Positions 37,656 to 46,648 of a stretch of DNA of 64,000 bases are shown here, piece by piece. Positions within the stretch are counted from its first letter, which is position 1. Each line of letters opens with the position of its first letter. The position numbers and the translations under genes were made by a program. The stretch spans positions 1-64,000 of the IMG/VR virus record IMGVR_UViG_3300025728_000009. One strand, written 5' to 3'. The notes beneath the pieces are model-generated. The model had not been told where the DNA came from. It saw nothing but the letters and a program-made list of their open reading frames with translations, and searched no databases. The DNA comes from a virus.

Positions 37656-39302
37656 TTGTCCTATTTCAAAAAGCTAAAGGAGCGAGAAGTGGAAGTTTTT
37701 AATAAAGAAACAGTTGATGACGTTAAGAAGTATACGTCTGTAGATGCACCTGAGCGTGGTATTCGTAAAGCTACACTTGAGCGATTCGGCGTTAAGGTTG
37801 CACTGTCTGAGAAAGATGGTAAGACACCAGAAGCTTTCTACTTCCCTTCATACAATCAGAAAGGGAAAGTTGTAGGCTACACAAAACAAGATGTAACTAA
37901 AGGAAAGGATGAGAAAGGCCATTGGACGGCTGTTGGCAGCGTTTCTATTGGCAATAAGTTGTTTGGCCAAGAAGTTGCTGAAAACACTAACCGCAAGCGT
38001 ACCAATCTGATTACGACCGAAGGCCAATGGGACTGTCTTAGTGTATGGCAAGCAGCAGTGGAGAACGTAAAAGGTACGAAGTTTGAAGGTCTTGAACCAC
38101 TAGTTGTCTCTATTCCGCTTGGCACTGCTAACGCTGTAGAAGCTTTGCTTCACAACGAGGAATACGTAAAGAGCCATGATTCTTTGACTATTTTCTTTGA
38201 TGATGATTACTGCACACCAGCAGAGACAAAGAAAGGGGTTATGAAGGGCCACGAAGCTCGTGAAGCTGTTGCTAGTGCATTAGTAGGTTCAGGGCTGTCT
38301 TTGATGACGGTAGTTCCGGCTGATGGCTTTAAGGATGCTTCTGATTACTTGCAAGCTAATCGTTCTGAAGATTTGGCTAAACTTATTCAGTTTGGTAAAC
38401 GTGCATACTCTGCTGAAAAGATTGTTAAAGCATCTGACATTAGTATTGAGGAATTGCTTGAGCCACGTCCCGAGGGCGTGTACGTTAACGAGTTTCCAAA
38501 GTTGATGGATAAACTGCATGGTTTTCGTATGCGTGAACTTGTACTATTGACAAGTCCTAGTGGTGTGGGCAAATCCACTGTGACATCCATTTTTGCTAGT
38601 TCTTTTATGGAATCTGGTGAAAAGCTTGGAATGATCTATCTGGAAGAATCAAACAAAGAGACAATGCAACGACTGATTGCAGCTAAACTGAAAGTAAGTT
38701 ATCTGAAGTTTAAAGATAAACCTCTTGAGTGTGCAACACTGGAGCAGATCACACAGGCTCGAAATGAAATTGTAGATAATGATTTGCTTGTTATGTTAGG
38801 CCACTTTGGCAGTTTGCCAGTTAGTGAACTGATGAACAAAGTAAAACATATGCACTTGGTTGAAGGTTGTAAATACATTCTTATTGACCACTTGAGTATG
38901 GTTGTATCTGGGAGTCATGTAACAGATGAACGCAAAGAATTGGATATTGTAATGACTGAGTTGGCAGCATTCTGTGCTGCAAATGATGTTTGTGTGATTG
39001 CAGTATCTCACATTAACCGAAGTGCAGCAGAGCAATTCAAAGCACCGAAAGGTAATGAAGACAAACCGTTTTGGGTTAAGGTGACAAAGGAAATGATGCG
39101 TGGTAGTGCGGCTCTTGAACAATTGAGCTTTGTTATCATTGGTTTGGAACCACAGATTATGCCAGACCGCTCACGCGGTAATGTTCGACTAACTGTTCTG
39201 AAGAATCGACCTTGGAGTTACTTGGGAGTTGCGGATGAATTTACTATTGATGAAAACACTTGGGCAGTATTGCTTGCTCAGGAAGTTCCAGATGATTTTT
39301 GA
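37656..39302 (+). CDS. Primase-helicase of the T7 gp4/Twinkle type
   Basis: 548 residues from the TTG at 37656, chosen because TTGGAG lies 7-8 bases upstream; a GTG at 37584 would add 24 residues. N-terminal TOPRIM domain: TTEGQWDCLSVW supplies the Glu and IFFDDDYC the Asp pair. C-terminal RecA-like hexameric helicase: Walker A SPSGVGKST (about residue 300), IYLEES, Walker B ILIDHLSMV, sensor AVSHINR, and the RGSAALEQL segment. No N-terminal zinc-binding domain is present, so priming may use a different route or be weak. First core replication gene, followed by a mobile AP2 gene and then the polymerase. Confidence 0.92.
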   Translation: MSYFKKLKEREVEVFNKETVDDVKKYTSVDAPERGIRKATLERFGVKVALSEKDGKTPEAFYFPSYNQKGKVVGYTKQDVTKGKDEKGHWTAVGSVSIGNKLFGQEVAENTNRKRTNLITTEGQWDCLSVWQAAVENVKGTKFEGLEPLVVSIPLGTANAVEALLHNEEYVKSHDSLTIFFDDDYCTPAETKKGVMKGHEAREAVASALVGSGLSLMTVVPADGFKDASDYLQANRSEDLAKLIQFGKRAYSAEKIVKASDISIEELLEPRPEGVYVNEFPKLMDKLHGFRMRELVLLTSPSGVGKSTVTSIFASSFMESGEKLGMIYLEESNKETMQRLIAAKLKVSYLKFKDKPLECATLEQITQARNEIVDNDLLVMLGHFGSLPVSELMNKVKHMHLVEGCKYILIDHLSMVVSGSHVTDERKELDIVMTELAAFCAANDVCVIAVSHINRSAAEQFKAPKGNEDKPFWVKVTKEMMRGSAALEQLSFVIIGLEPQIMPDRSRGNVRLTVLKNRPWSYLGVADEFTIDENTWAVLLAQEVPDDF

Positions 39303-39311
39303 GGATCAAAA

Positions 39312-39953
39312 ATGGCTGAAGATTTAAGCGGAAGAAAATATAATCGTTGGACTATAATTAGCCTTGCAGAGCGGAAAGGAAATCGGGCATATTGGAATTG
39401 TATATGTGATTGTGGGAAAGAAAAAGTAGTCCGTGGGGATCAAATCAAAGATGGTCGCTCACAGTCTTGTGGTTGCCTCAGAGCTGAACGCTCCTACAGG
39501 ACACATGGAATGTGGAAGAGTAAGATTTACAGGGTTTGGGGCTCAATGGTTTCAAGAACTACAAATCCAAACGATCCAGCGTGGCCCTACTACGGTGGAA
39601 TTGGTTGTGGATTAGACCAAGAGGAATGGAAGCAATTTGAAAATTTCTACAGGGATATGGGAGAAAGCTATAAAGAAGGGTTGACTTTAGAACGAGAAGA
39701 TCCTAAACTTGGTTACTCAAAAGAGAACTGTGTTTGGGAAACATGGAAAGTTCAAAGTTTCAACAAGAAAATGGATAAACGTAATAAATCTGGACGTACT
39801 GGTGTTGTGCTTATTGAGGCTACTGGTAAATGGAAAGCACGTATAGGTTTTGAAGGTAAAGACATCAATTTAGGTTACTATGCAACCTTCGAAGAGGCTT
39901 GTGCTGCAAGAGCCGAAGGTGAGCTTAAATATTTTGGAAGAACAAAGGAGTAA
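39312..39953 (+). CDS. AP2-domain mobile-type protein
   Basis: 213 residues. N-terminal zinc-type segment (WNCICDCGKEKVV ... SCGCL), a middle block RVWGSMVSRTTNPND with ENFYRDMGES and LEREDPKLGYSKENCVW, and a C-terminal AP2-like domain (SGRTGVVLIEATGKWKARI, then LGYYATFEEACAARA). Related to the proteins at 3291 and 25552. Sits between helicase and polymerase, a usual site of homing insertion next to conserved genes. Nuclease activity inferred. Confidence 0.8.
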   Translation: MAEDLSGRKYNRWTIISLAERKGNRAYWNCICDCGKEKVVRGDQIKDGRSQSCGCLRAERSYRTHGMWKSKIYRVWGSMVSRTTNPNDPAWPYYGGIGCGLDQEEWKQFENFYRDMGESYKEGLTLEREDPKLGYSKENCVWETWKVQSFNKKMDKRNKSGRTGVVLIEATGKWKARIGFEGKDINLGYYATFEEACAARAEGELKYFGRTKE

Positions 39954-39956
39954 AAA

Positions 39957-42395
39957 GTGGATATTACTTGGGACCGGGAAACAACAGGTCTTTTGAATCA
40001 AGAGGCTATCGATTACACCACCAGCCCATTCAAGCTGAAAGAGACTTTCAAGACTCATTGCACTGTTGTGGAAGAACATCAGACTGGTAAGATTATTGCC
40101 TTCTATGATGGTCCTGAATATACTCTTGATGGTCGCCGTTACGAAGAGGTGATTGAAGGGCAGACTTACATTCTTGAAAATTACCAACCGATTGAGTTTG
40201 AGAAACGATCTATTGCTGAGTTTAAGGATTACGTCCTAAACAACCCACTACATAAAGTGGTGGCTCACAACCAGATCAACTTTGACTTAATGGTTGGTAA
40301 GATTGAAGAAGATATGGACTTCACCATTGAACAAGATACTTGGTGTGGTAAGCCTGTATTGTTTGAGGATACACTTGTAATCAGTAAAGCGCTCAACCCA
40401 GATCGTCTTGGTGGTCACAGCTTGGATTCCTTGTCTGAGAAGGCTGGACTTCGTAAGTATTCGTTTCGTAAACACATGCATGAGTCTATTCGATTCAAGC
40501 ACTTTGCAGCGGACATGCTATTTTATTGCATCATCGACGTGCTGGCTAATACCAAAGTTTACAAGATGTTGGAAGTTGAGAAAGGTGATTGGGATTGGTC
40601 AGACGCTATTAGCCTTGAGAAGGCTGTTGCTGAGATTATCACTCGACAGGAACACCGAGGGTTTGACTTCAAGACAGAACGAGCTATTGAACTTGTTCGA
40701 GATTTGGATATCAAACTTGAGGCTTTGCGTAGTGAAGTAGAACCTGTGTTGCCGCCTAAGCCTTTGGCAAAGACACGAATGGACTTCTACACACCTAGTG
40801 AAAAGCAGTTCAAGAAGTCGGGCGAACTGAATGAAAACATTAAGAAGTTTGTAGCTAAACACGAAGGAACAATCAGCGAAGATAATGTTGCAACAATATT
40901 TGGTAAAGAATACTCTCTGCCAATGCCTGCTGTACCATTGTTGACAGAAGTTCCGTCTACTTTGAAAGACACGACTCACATTAAAGAGTGGTTGGTTTCT
41001 AAGTTTGGCTGGAATCCCTCAGCATGGAAAGAGCGGGATTTGACGTGTGATGCAAAGAAGAATCGTCTTACACAAGAAAAGTTTGAAGCTGCTGTAGATC
41101 GGTATGTTGACCAAACATTAGCAAGTCCTTTTTGCAAGTATCGTCTTGAACACCTTAACCTTAATAAGAACAATATTAAGGCAAAGTTATTGGCAAAAGG
41201 TTGTGCTAAAAGCTTCAAAGTTCTAACCAACCCCACACTGACGGTAGGACAGGAGAAAGAGATTTGCCCCGGACTTATTGCGCTAGAAAGTAGCTTTCCA
41301 CACGCAAGAAAGCTTGCTGACTTCCTTACTTATAGTCACCGCCGTAATAGCATTCTTGGTGGTGGTTATGATCCAGAAGAGGATGATGAGGAGTTTGAAA
41401 GCGGGTTTATGCCGAACGTGAGGGAAGATGGACGTATTCCAACACCAGCAGATACTTGCGGGGCTGGGACCAGCAGATTCAAGCATCGTTTAGTAGCCAA
41501 CATTCCTCGTAATTCCTCGCTTTATGGCGAAGAAATGCGTAGTTTGTTTGGTGTTGGTAAAGGATATGTACAACTTGGTTACGATTTCGACTCGTTAGAA
41601 GCAAAAATAGAAAGCTCGTATGTTTTTCGTTATAAGGGCGGACCTGAGTACGGTATCAGTCTCACAGCAGAGAAGCCGAATGACTGTCACTCTGTACTAG
41701 CACGGAGGATTACTGAGATTATCGGTAAGGAGTTTCCTCGTGGAAGTGCAAAATCTGTTAAATACGGTTGCAGTTACAACGCACAGGTTGCCCGAGTAGC
41801 TAAAATTGTTGGCTGTGATCTTGAAACAGCTCAAATCATCTTTGATGAATTTTGGACTTTGGCTAACCCTCTCAAAGAACTCAAAGATCGTATGCAACAA
41901 TATTGGGAAACAACAGGACAGAAGAAGTTCCTTCTTGGGATTGATAAGCGTAAACTTCCAATTCGCTCAAAAGGCAATGTGATCAACAGTGCCTTCCAGT
42001 CAGCAGGCGTAATTTGTGCAAAACGAGCGATGGTTATTCATGATCGCAAGCTTAAAGCCGAAGGAATGTCTGTAGATTTCTTTAAGGATGATTGGAAGAA
42101 CAAGAAATATTGCCAGCAAATGATTGCTTACCACGATGAGGCACAATTAGAGTTGACACGAGAGCTGGTTAAGTTTAAACTCTTTGACACAGAGAAAGAA
42201 GCGAAGGAATTTTCTGAAGAAGGAAAAATCTGGAGCGATGTTGGACATGCAAAAGACGGACGTTTCTTCCGTTCATGGTGTCGAGCAGGTGAACTTGCAG
42301 CAGAATCTGTAAAAGAAGCTGGACAATACTATAAATTGAACGTAGAATTGACAGCAGGCTATGTGATTGGAAGCGGATGGGATAATTGTCACTAA
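39957..42395 (+). CDS. Family A DNA polymerase (T7-like)
   Basis: 812 residues, GTG start after AAAGGAG. N-terminal 3'-5' exonuclease with DRE at 6-8 (Exo I), VAHNQINFDL near 102 (Exo II) and a later Tyr-Asp pair near YCIIDVLAN (Exo III). Polymerase domain: motif A GYDFDSLEAKI (about 541-551), motif B RGSAKSVKYGCSY (about 595), motif C AYHDEAQ (about 724-730). Length is close to T7 gp5 plus about 100 residues. The main replicative polymerase, working with the helicase, SSB and exonucleases encoded nearby. Confidence 0.95.
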   Translation: MDITWDRETTGLLNQEAIDYTTSPFKLKETFKTHCTVVEEHQTGKIIAFYDGPEYTLDGRRYEEVIEGQTYILENYQPIEFEKRSIAEFKDYVLNNPLHKVVAHNQINFDLMVGKIEEDMDFTIEQDTWCGKPVLFEDTLVISKALNPDRLGGHSLDSLSEKAGLRKYSFRKHMHESIRFKHFAADMLFYCIIDVLANTKVYKMLEVEKGDWDWSDAISLEKAVAEIITRQEHRGFDFKTERAIELVRDLDIKLEALRSEVEPVLPPKPLAKTRMDFYTPSEKQFKKSGELNENIKKFVAKHEGTISEDNVATIFGKEYSLPMPAVPLLTEVPSTLKDTTHIKEWLVSKFGWNPSAWKERDLTCDAKKNRLTQEKFEAAVDRYVDQTLASPFCKYRLEHLNLNKNNIKAKLLAKGCAKSFKVLTNPTLTVGQEKEICPGLIALESSFPHARKLADFLTYSHRRNSILGGGYDPEEDDEEFESGFMPNVREDGRIPTPADTCGAGTSRFKHRLVANIPRNSSLYGEEMRSLFGVGKGYVQLGYDFDSLEAKIESSYVFRYKGGPEYGISLTAEKPNDCHSVLARRITEIIGKEFPRGSAKSVKYGCSYNAQVARVAKIVGCDLETAQIIFDEFWTLANPLKELKDRMQQYWETTGQKKFLLGIDKRKLPIRSKGNVINSAFQSAGVICAKRAMVIHDRKLKAEGMSVDFFKDDWKNKKYCQQMIAYHDEAQLELTRELVKFKLFDTEKEAKEFSEEGKIWSDVGHAKDGRFFRSWCRAGELAAESVKEAGQYYKLNVELTAGYVIGSGWDNCH

Positions 42396-42465
42396 ACCAA
42401 AATATCGCTTGTAATGTCTGAATAAACGTGTCAGAATAGATGCAATCAAAAATAAATGAGGAGAG

Positions 42466-42933
42466 ATGATGAAAGAGCTTGTAGGTAAGACAATCAAAGA
42501 AATATATGTCAATGAAGATCAATCTCTGTTGAAATTCGTCACGGATCAAGTCGAATTGATTTACGAAACCGAAGGTGACTGTTGTTCTGAGACATGGTTT
42601 GCTGATATCATCTTCAATTGGAAATTCTTCACAACACCAGTTACGGATGTTACCGAACTAGATGTACCTGATTGGCTAGACCGTCTAATTAATAAAGACG
42701 GACGTACTCGACAAGAGTTTGATCAACTGTATGGCTACAATATCAAAGCTAATATCGTTGGCGGTAATGCTTACTACGGTAACAATGGCACAAGCTGTGA
42801 TATCATCTTCCGTAACTCAAGCAACGGTTATTACGGCGGCAGTTGTGACTTGATGAATCAGACTTCTAAATGGGGCCAAGAGAAGCTTGAGAAAGCTGAG
42901 TGGACACAAATCACTGAAGATTGGCAAGCATAA
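42466..42933 (+). CDS. Conserved phage protein (DUF7448-like)
   Basis: 155 residues, GAGGAGAG upstream; two adjoining ATGs possible. Pattern LVGKTIKEIYVN, then EGDCCSETWFADI, matches a family common next to phage replication genes, function unknown. C-terminal half rich in Gly, Tyr and Asn. Confidence 0.75.
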   Translation: MMKELVGKTIKEIYVNEDQSLLKFVTDQVELIYETEGDCCSETWFADIIFNWKFFTTPVTDVTELDVPDWLDRLINKDGRTRQEFDQLYGYNIKANIVGGNAYYGNNGTSCDIIFRNSSNGYYGGSCDLMNQTSKWGQEKLEKAEWTQITEDWQA

Positions 42934-42958
42934 ATTAATTTAAACTGGGAGAAACAAA

Positions 42959-43132
42959 ATGATTACAAAGTTCAACTACACCATTCAAAATGAAGATCAA
43001 ATCTTCTGCGACAATATCGACTCACGACATTCTGCACGCAACCGTCTACGGGAAGTTAAGTCTCTCGGATTCAAGACAGCTAAGATTGTCCGAGAAGAAT
43101 TTGTTAAGATCAGTGAGAAGGTGGTTCGGTAA
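42959..43132 (+). CDS. Small basic protein
   Basis: 57 residues (MITKFNYTIQNEDQIF), basic second half (SARNRLREVKSLGFKTAKI). GGGAG upstream. Possibly nucleic acid binding. Confidence 0.7.
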   Translation: MITKFNYTIQNEDQIFCDNIDSRHSARNRLREVKSLGFKTAKIVREEFVKISEKVVR

Positions 43133-43133
43133 G

Positions 43134-43316
43134 ATGGGCAGCATCAAGACCAAAGAAACAGAAAGTATTAACGGAATGGTTGTAGTTATTGAATATGAAT
43201 TCTCTGACTACAAAGATTACCTTGACTTGCTTGAGCGACGTAGTAATATGCTGAAGGATGCTATTGACTCAGGTATTATGAATGTTAATGTAAAGAAACG
43301 GGAGACGAAACATTGA
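43134..43316 (+). CDS. Small hypothetical protein
   Basis: 60 residues from the ATG at 43134, directly after the previous stop. Mixed charge. The TTG start of the next gene overlaps its stop. Confidence 0.65.
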   Translation: MGSIKTKETESINGMVVVIEYEFSDYKDYLDLLERRSNMLKDAIDSGIMNVNVKKRETKH

Positions 43317-43522
43317 GTAAAAGTAAATCTGTAAGCTTCCCAATCTTCGGAATTCTAGGTCTGATCTTTGTAACACTGAAGTTGGCTGAGATTGGAACTG
43401 TAGCAACATGGAGCTGGCTTTGGGTATTGAGTCCATTTTGGTTGCCACTTGCTGTAGTCCTAGCTATTGCAGCCGTTGTTGGGCTGATTGCAATTACGAT
43501 TGCATATTTGGATAAGAAGTAA
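43313..43522 (+). CDS. Conserved small membrane protein
   Basis: 69 residues, TTG start after GGGAGACG. Two hydrophobic helices; the wording FPIFGILGLIFVTLKLAEIG and WSWLWVLSPFWLPLA follows a pattern I recall from many phages. Inner membrane; function unknown. Confidence 0.8.
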   Translation: MSKSKSVSFPIFGILGLIFVTLKLAEIGTVATWSWLWVLSPFWLPLAVVLAIAAVVGLIAITIAYLDKK

Positions 43523-43570
43523 ATAAAGAATTTGTCGGAAGGCAGATAATGATTCGTAAGAATCAATCCC

Positions 43571-43584
43571 TCACAATATTGTGA
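43571..43584. promoter_or_regulatory. 14-bp perfect palindrome before the SSB gene
   Basis: TCACAATATTGTGA, 36 bases before the start codon. Related to CACAATATATTGTG at 10997. A GATTC-GTAA-GAATC hairpin lies just upstream and TATAC-like bases just downstream, so it could be an operator over a promoter. Confidence 0.45.
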
Positions 43585-43620
43585 ACTAAATAATATACAC
43601 AACTAAATAGAGAAAATTAA

Positions 43621-44322
43621 ATGACTACGCAAGTAAGCACTTCTGTAATTGTAAAGCAACTCCCTAAGTCTGGTACTTTGGAAACCTTCAACGTTTATGT
43701 ATTGAACGCTCCTGTGTTCTATGCTGCTGTACATACTCCGAAATCTAAGTACCAGAGCACAGACAAAGAGTTTAGTCTGACAGCGTTTGTGGATGAAGCA
43801 ACTAAGGACAAATTGCTGGATGAAGTGATGTTGAATAAAGGCTTTGCACTTGTAGGCAAGGACAAGACAACTAAGCCACCACGCCGCATCAAATATCCTT
43901 TGTCTAAGGACGTTGAGGAGGGTAAGACCAACTACGATGTTGTAGAAGGTATGTACGGTTTTGGTTTGGCTAAGCCTGAGTTCAGCAAGAAAGGGAACGC
44001 TATGTCTGTAAATGTTATTGACAAAGAAGGTCAAGCGTTCACTCAGGATATTGGTAACGGTTCTGTTTGTACTCTGAAACTGTTCGGCTATCGTAATCCT
44101 GAAGGTCAACTGACTGTTACACTGGATACTGTTCAAGTTGTTGAGCACATTCCATATGAAAGTAAAGGTGGTGACGGTAATGTTGTGGACGATGTACTTG
44201 GTACTTATGCAGTGAAAAAGGTTGAGGCTAAACCTGCTGAAGAGGAAGCTCCAGCACCAAAGCCTAAAGCTGCAAAACAACCTGAACCAGGAGAGTTTGA
44301 CGAAGAACAATTGCCGTTCTGA
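43621..44322 (+). CDS. Single-stranded DNA-binding protein (T7 gp2.5 type)
   Basis: 233 residues. OB-fold-like core with TFNVYVLNAPVFYAAVHTP and a central aromatic-rich stretch, then a Pro/Ala/Lys-rich linker (near 205-222) and an acidic tail ending in Phe (EFDEEQLPF). The acidic tail with terminal Phe is the hallmark of phage SSBs that contact polymerase and helicase. Assignment rests mainly on tail and context. Confidence 0.8.
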   Translation: MTTQVSTSVIVKQLPKSGTLETFNVYVLNAPVFYAAVHTPKSKYQSTDKEFSLTAFVDEATKDKLLDEVMLNKGFALVGKDKTTKPPRRIKYPLSKDVEEGKTNYDVVEGMYGFGLAKPEFSKKGNAMSVNVIDKEGQAFTQDIGNGSVCTLKLFGYRNPEGQLTVTLDTVQVVEHIPYESKGGDGNVVDDVLGTYAVKKVEAKPAEEEAPAPKPKAAKQPEPGEFDEEQLPF

Positions 44323-44370
44323 TCTAACATTAAGGCTCAAGGATGGGCCACTTATTTAAGGAGAATAAAC

Positions 44371-44604
44371 ATGGGTGAAGGTAATCTAAACCTCACACTT
44401 GAAGAGATTCAAGCACTACAAAAGATTCTTGGGTTTGTTCTGTATCACACAAGCGAGGAGTTGTATTCAGTAGCTGGTAAACTTGAGAAGTTGAGTAACC
44501 CAGACGAAGTTAACTATGACTCTGTTGTGTTTTATAAGAATGATGATTCAGGTAGTCCAAGTAAAGAATATCAACATCGTAACTTTTCGATTGCAATTAA
44601 ATAA
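44371..44604 (+). CDS. Hypothetical protein
   Basis: 77 residues, AAGGAGAA upstream. Contains NLTLEEIQALQKILGFVLYH. Acidic; no family recognised. Confidence 0.7.
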   Translation: MGEGNLNLTLEEIQALQKILGFVLYHTSEELYSVAGKLEKLSNPDEVNYDSVVFYKNDDSGSPSKEYQHRNFSIAIK

Positions 44605-44617
44605 TTAGGAGATTCAC

Positions 44618-44866
44618 ATGAAAGAACGTCAATCGCTTTATGATCGTGCATACCAATTGGCTCAAGAAGCAATCACCAACAAAGAAGATGTAAAAGAGCT
44701 TGCTGGTGAATTTACATACGACAAAGAATATAACACGGACGGTTTTGATAAAGCTGAAGTGAAGAATATTGTTAAGGCAGCTCAAGCAAAAGCTAAGCAA
44801 GACAATCTTGCAGAGAAAGTTGAAGAGTTGAATAAACTTCAACAGATTCAGGAAGCTTATAGCTGA
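44618..44866 (+). CDS. Hypothetical helical protein
   Basis: 82 residues, TAGGAGA upstream. Helical, highly charged (AQAKAKQDNLAEKVEELNK). Followed by a terminator. Confidence 0.7.
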   Translation: MKERQSLYDRAYQLAQEAITNKEDVKELAGEFTYDKEYNTDGFDKAEVKNIVKAAQAKAKQDNLAEKVEELNKLQQIQEAYS

Positions 44867-44879
44867 GTAATTTAATATT

Positions 44880-44902
44880 GAGGGCGAAAGCCCTCTTTGT
44901 TT
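44880..44902 (+). terminator. Intrinsic terminator
   Basis: GAGGGC-GAAA-GCCCTC followed by TTTGTTT. The ribosome site of the next gene begins right after it. Confidence 0.9.
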
Positions 44903-44916
44903 AAGAGGAGATTAAA

Positions 44917-45228
44917 ATGAATAATCTTTATAGTTTTTACGTTGATTGTGGTCGTATGGGCAGCCTGGATGGTTTGTTTATTGCTACACAGGAAGAAGTA
45001 GATAAAGCCATCGGTAAAGAGATGTACTTTGGTGAAGTTCTAGGTAAACACTCTGATGTACAAGGAACGCTAGAAGCTCATGAGATTAAGCTAGTATCCC
45101 GCGATCAGGATAAAGTTGAGTGGCTGCTTGATTTACTTGGTGAAAATGTAAGCGGTTTTAATCCTCTGGACTATATCCAAGATTCTGATGAGGATGACGA
45201 AGAAGAGGAATATGAGGATGACGAGTAA
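44917..45228 (+). CDS. Hypothetical protein with acidic tail
   Basis: 103 residues, AGAGGAG upstream. The last 20 residues are almost all Asp and Glu. Core contains GRMGSLDGLFIATQEEVD, a pattern shared with small phage proteins. Overlaps the exonuclease start. Confidence 0.75.
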   Translation: MNNLYSFYVDCGRMGSLDGLFIATQEEVDKAIGKEMYFGEVLGKHSDVQGTLEAHEIKLVSRDQDKVEWLLDLLGENVSGFNPLDYIQDSDEDDEEEEYEDDE

Positions 45229-46300
45229 ACAATACACAGCAATCATTGACGTTGACACTCTCATAATCCATGCTGCATTGGCTGGACAAGAAACAAGTGT
45301 TCTGGTCACACATAAAGAGACCAATTGGAGTAAAGTCTTTAACAACCAAACGGCCTTCTTTGGGCACTTTAAAAAGAAAGAGGGAGGATGGCTTGCTGGA
45401 GTAAATGTAAATAAGATTGAAAAAGGTCTTGATCCTGTCTCACCGGATGCTTTTGAAATTACACCAATTGTCACAAAGCTTGATGATCAGTACACAGAAG
45501 ATGGAACTGTAATCACAGCAGAGACAGTTGTTAAAGGCAGGTTCAAGAATAAGATTGAAGCTATCACTAATCAAGATTGGTGCAAAGACTTTAAGATTTG
45601 TTTTGGTACTGGTAAGAACTTTCGCTATGATATTGCACAGACTCAACCTTATAAGAATGAACGTCCTGTGAAACCTTTGTTGTACGAAGTTGTCAAAGAG
45701 TATATGCTTTGGAAGTACAAAGATAAGATGGTCATTGTTGATCAGGTCGAGACAGATGAGATTGTTACACAGGAACTCTGGAAAGGCTGGATCAAAGCTA
45801 AACGAGACTTTAATAAGCTTGATGTTGTCGGTGTGTGGTGTGATAAAGATTTGGCTCAGTTCGCTCAGCTTCACTACAACTTTGATAAACCAGAACTTGG
45901 CTTAGTAAAGATCGAACCACTAGAAGCAATTAAGAACCTAGCCGTACAACACCTTAAAGGTGATACAATCGACTCTGTACCCGGACTCCCAGCATTGCCA
46001 GAAGAAATGTATAAAGAGTATTCTCTGCGTAAAACTAAAGGTATTGGGGAGACTACAGCACGAGGCGTACTAGCATCAGCAAACTCTCCTAAAGAGGTTT
46101 TTGAACGTGTTATTGCCGCATACAAAGGGCACTACGGAGAGGAAAAACAACCATTCACATCATTCCGTGGTGAAGAGTCTGAGAGGGATTGGTTGGATCA
46201 TTTGAATGAACAGTTTAGACTTCTTAGAATGCGTACTGATGTGACTAAGGATGTTGGGCATGTTAAAGACTTTCTAAAAGCAATGGAGATTAATGTATGA
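45218..46300 (+). CDS. 5'-3' exonuclease / flap endonuclease (PIN-like FEN)
   Basis: 360 residues from the ATG at 45218 (another two codons earlier). Starts with AIIDVDTLIIHAA (first metal-binding Asp pair), has YKNERPVKP and VETDEIVTQE (acidic cluster) and a helix-hairpin-helix (GDTIDSVPGLP ... TKGIGETTA, about 255-290), the layout of phage 5' nucleases such as T4 RNase H and T5 D15. Removes RNA primers and flaps and may degrade host DNA. Confidence 0.88.
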   Translation: MTSKQYTAIIDVDTLIIHAALAGQETSVLVTHKETNWSKVFNNQTAFFGHFKKKEGGWLAGVNVNKIEKGLDPVSPDAFEITPIVTKLDDQYTEDGTVITAETVVKGRFKNKIEAITNQDWCKDFKICFGTGKNFRYDIAQTQPYKNERPVKPLLYEVVKEYMLWKYKDKMVIVDQVETDEIVTQELWKGWIKAKRDFNKLDVVGVWCDKDLAQFAQLHYNFDKPELGLVKIEPLEAIKNLAVQHLKGDTIDSVPGLPALPEEMYKEYSLRKTKGIGETTARGVLASANSPKEVFERVIAAYKGHYGEEKQPFTSFRGEESERDWLDHLNEQFRLLRMRTDVTKDVGHVKDFLKAMEINV

Positions 46301-46638
46301 ATAAGATTACCGAAGATTACCTGCTGGAATACGTATCAGACGTTGGTGAGTTTGAAAAAGAGCATCGTAAATATTCTTCTTTCTACTGCACTGTTACACA
46401 CCGAATCACCCAAGAAGATGTCGAAGCTTTGGCTGAAGATGACGTAGATGCAAGTGACTTCCTGAACGTATTGATTACACGTAATGGTATGTGGAGTGAT
46501 AGTGACGGTACAGATTGGGATAGTGTTACTTACGAGAAGCTGCAAGAATATCAAGAGCTTGTTCCAGAAGTTGTGATTGCGGAACATTGGGTGACTAAGT
46601 ATAAGACTTCGGCTTTTAAGCCTGTGTTTGTAGAATGA
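46297..46638 (+). CDS. Hypothetical acidic protein
   Basis: 113 residues, overlaps the exonuclease stop. Acidic with repeated AEDDVDASDF. No family recognised. Confidence 0.7.
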   Translation: MNKITEDYLLEYVSDVGEFEKEHRKYSSFYCTVTHRITQEDVEALAEDDVDASDFLNVLITRNGMWSDSDGTDWDSVTYEKLQEYQELVPEVVIAEHWVTKYKTSAFKPVFVE

Positions 46639-46648
46639 GAGGTCTTGA

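Noticed and set aside
43603-44340. 245-codon minus-strand open frame
   Set aside because: Lies fully opposite the SSB gene, has low-complexity Phe/Leu/Ser content typical of an antisense shadow, and no ribosome site.
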